A DNA stretch of 5,562 bases from an uncultured Polymorphobacter sp. (lineage in GTDB: Bacteria > Pseudomonadota > Alphaproteobacteria > Sphingomonadales > Sphingomonadaceae). The notes under the pieces were generated by a model that saw nothing but the letters and a program-made list of their open reading frames with translations, was not told where the DNA came from and did no database searches. The stretch spans positions 1-5,562 of the forward strand of contig CALMPZ010000222.1 of NCBI GenBank assembly GCA_937871645.1, given 5' to 3'. The translations under genes and the position numbers were made by a program. Of the stretch, positions 4,954 through 5,562 are shown piece after piece; positions within the stretch are counted from its first letter, which is position 1, and every line of letters begins with the position of its first letter.

Positions 4954-5562
4954 CCGCCGCAACGTGATGCTGGGCAGCAGTGCGGCGACATTGGCAGCAG
5001 GGGGATATGCGTTGCTCAATCCATCGAAACTGTTGCCGGTGCTCGATTTCGTCGATCGCGTGCTGCCCGGCGATGCGCCGACAACGCAGCGCGCCGCCAA
5101 TGTCAGCTACGGCGCCGACCCGCGCCAGACGCTCGATGTCTATGCGCCCGCCAAGGCCAATGGCGCGCTGCCGGTGGTGCTGTTCTTCTACGGCGGCAGC
5201 TGGAGTTCGGGGCGGCGGCAGGATTACGGCTTTGCCGGCCGGGCGTTTGCGTCGCGCGGCTTCGTCACCGTCGTGCCCGACTACCGGCTGGTGCCGCAGG
5301 TGCATTTCCCCGGCTTTGTGCAGGACGGCGCCGCGGCGCTCGACTGGGTGCGCGCGCACATCGGCAGCCACGGCGGCGACGCCGCGCGCATCGGCGTCAG
5401 CGGCCATTCGGCGGGCGCCTATAATGCCGCGATGCTGGCGCTCGATCCGCAGTTCGGCGTGGCCGCCGACATCCGCGCCTTTGTCGGCCTCGCCGGACCA
5501 TATGACTTCTACCCGTTCACCACGCCGTCAGCGCAGGCGGCGTTCGGCAACGCGCCCGAACC
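4943..5562 (+). CDS. Exported alpha/beta hydrolase (esterase/lipase-like), N-terminal 206 residues
   Basis: The frame is open from ATG 4943 to the window edge, so the C-terminus is missing. Residues 1-25 look like a twin-arginine export signal (SRRNVMLG, then an alanine/glycine-rich hydrophobic stretch), pointing to a periplasmic or membrane-anchored enzyme. The alpha/beta hydrolase core follows. The oxyanion-hole strand is VVLFFYGGSW (residues 78-87), a Tyr variant of HGGxW. The nucleophile elbow is GHSAG with Ser156. TVVPDYRLVP (109-118) and DGAAALDWVRAHI (128-140) match the esterase families related to carboxylesterases and BD-FAE. The acid and His of the triad would lie beyond the edge. 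It should cleave carboxylic esters; the substrate is unknown. An in-frame ATG at 4889 would add 18 residues but bury the Tat motif deeper, so 4943 is preferred despite its weak ribosome site. It is transcribed away from SRAP. Confidence 0.87.
   Translation, partial: MLLSRRNVMLGSSAATLAAGGYALLNPSKLLPVLDFVDRVLPGDAPTTQRAANVSYGADPRQTLDVYAPAKANGALPVVLFFYGGSWSSGRRQDYGFAGRAFASRGFVTVVPDYRLVPQVHFPGFVQDGAAALDWVRAHIGSHGGDAARIGVSGHSAGAYNAAMLALDPQFGVAADIRAFVGLAGPYDFYPFTTPSAQAAFGNAPE

Overview
The window is GC-rich, densely coded DNA. Codon use, protein style and a characteristic intergenic palindrome suggest an alphaproteobacterium of the Sphingomonadales; this is inferred from recalled family resemblance, not from a search. 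I see no rRNA, tRNA, CRISPR array, transposase or phage gene, so it reads as ordinary chromosome, with one clear local gene duplication.

Layout, left to right. Bases 2-400 (+) are the 3' end of a GT4-type glycosyltransferase. After a 152-base gap come two tandem secreted metal-dependent amidohydrolases (553-1830 and 1820-3118, both +). They overlap by 11 bases and share roughly 70% of their residues. A 146-base convergent gap (3119-3264) holds a perfect 27-bp inverted repeat of the kind dispersed through sphingomonad genomes. On the minus strand lie an RpiR/MurR-family regulator with a SIS domain (3265-4164) and, upstream of it, a SRAP/YedK/HMCES-type abasic-site protein (4244-4843). A 99-base divergent region (4844-4942) leads to a plus-strand alpha/beta hydrolase with a twin-arginine signal, which runs off the right edge (4943 onward). 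An 11-codon ORF overlaps its start.

How the genes may work together. The two amidohydrolases almost certainly form one transcription unit and act in the periplasm or outside the cell. Relatives in this amidohydrolase subgroup cleave dipeptides or N-acyl/N-carbonyl amino acids, so a peptide or amide scavenging role is the best guess. The RpiR regulator faces them tail to tail, and nothing in the sequence shows that it controls them. SRAP and the exported esterase-like hydrolase share a divergent promoter region, but no functional link is evident.

The most notable features are the tandem duplication with divergence in otherwise conserved active-site loops, the long palindrome between convergent genes, and the small overlapping ORF before the hydrolase. 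I did not find evidence for a new multi-gene system.
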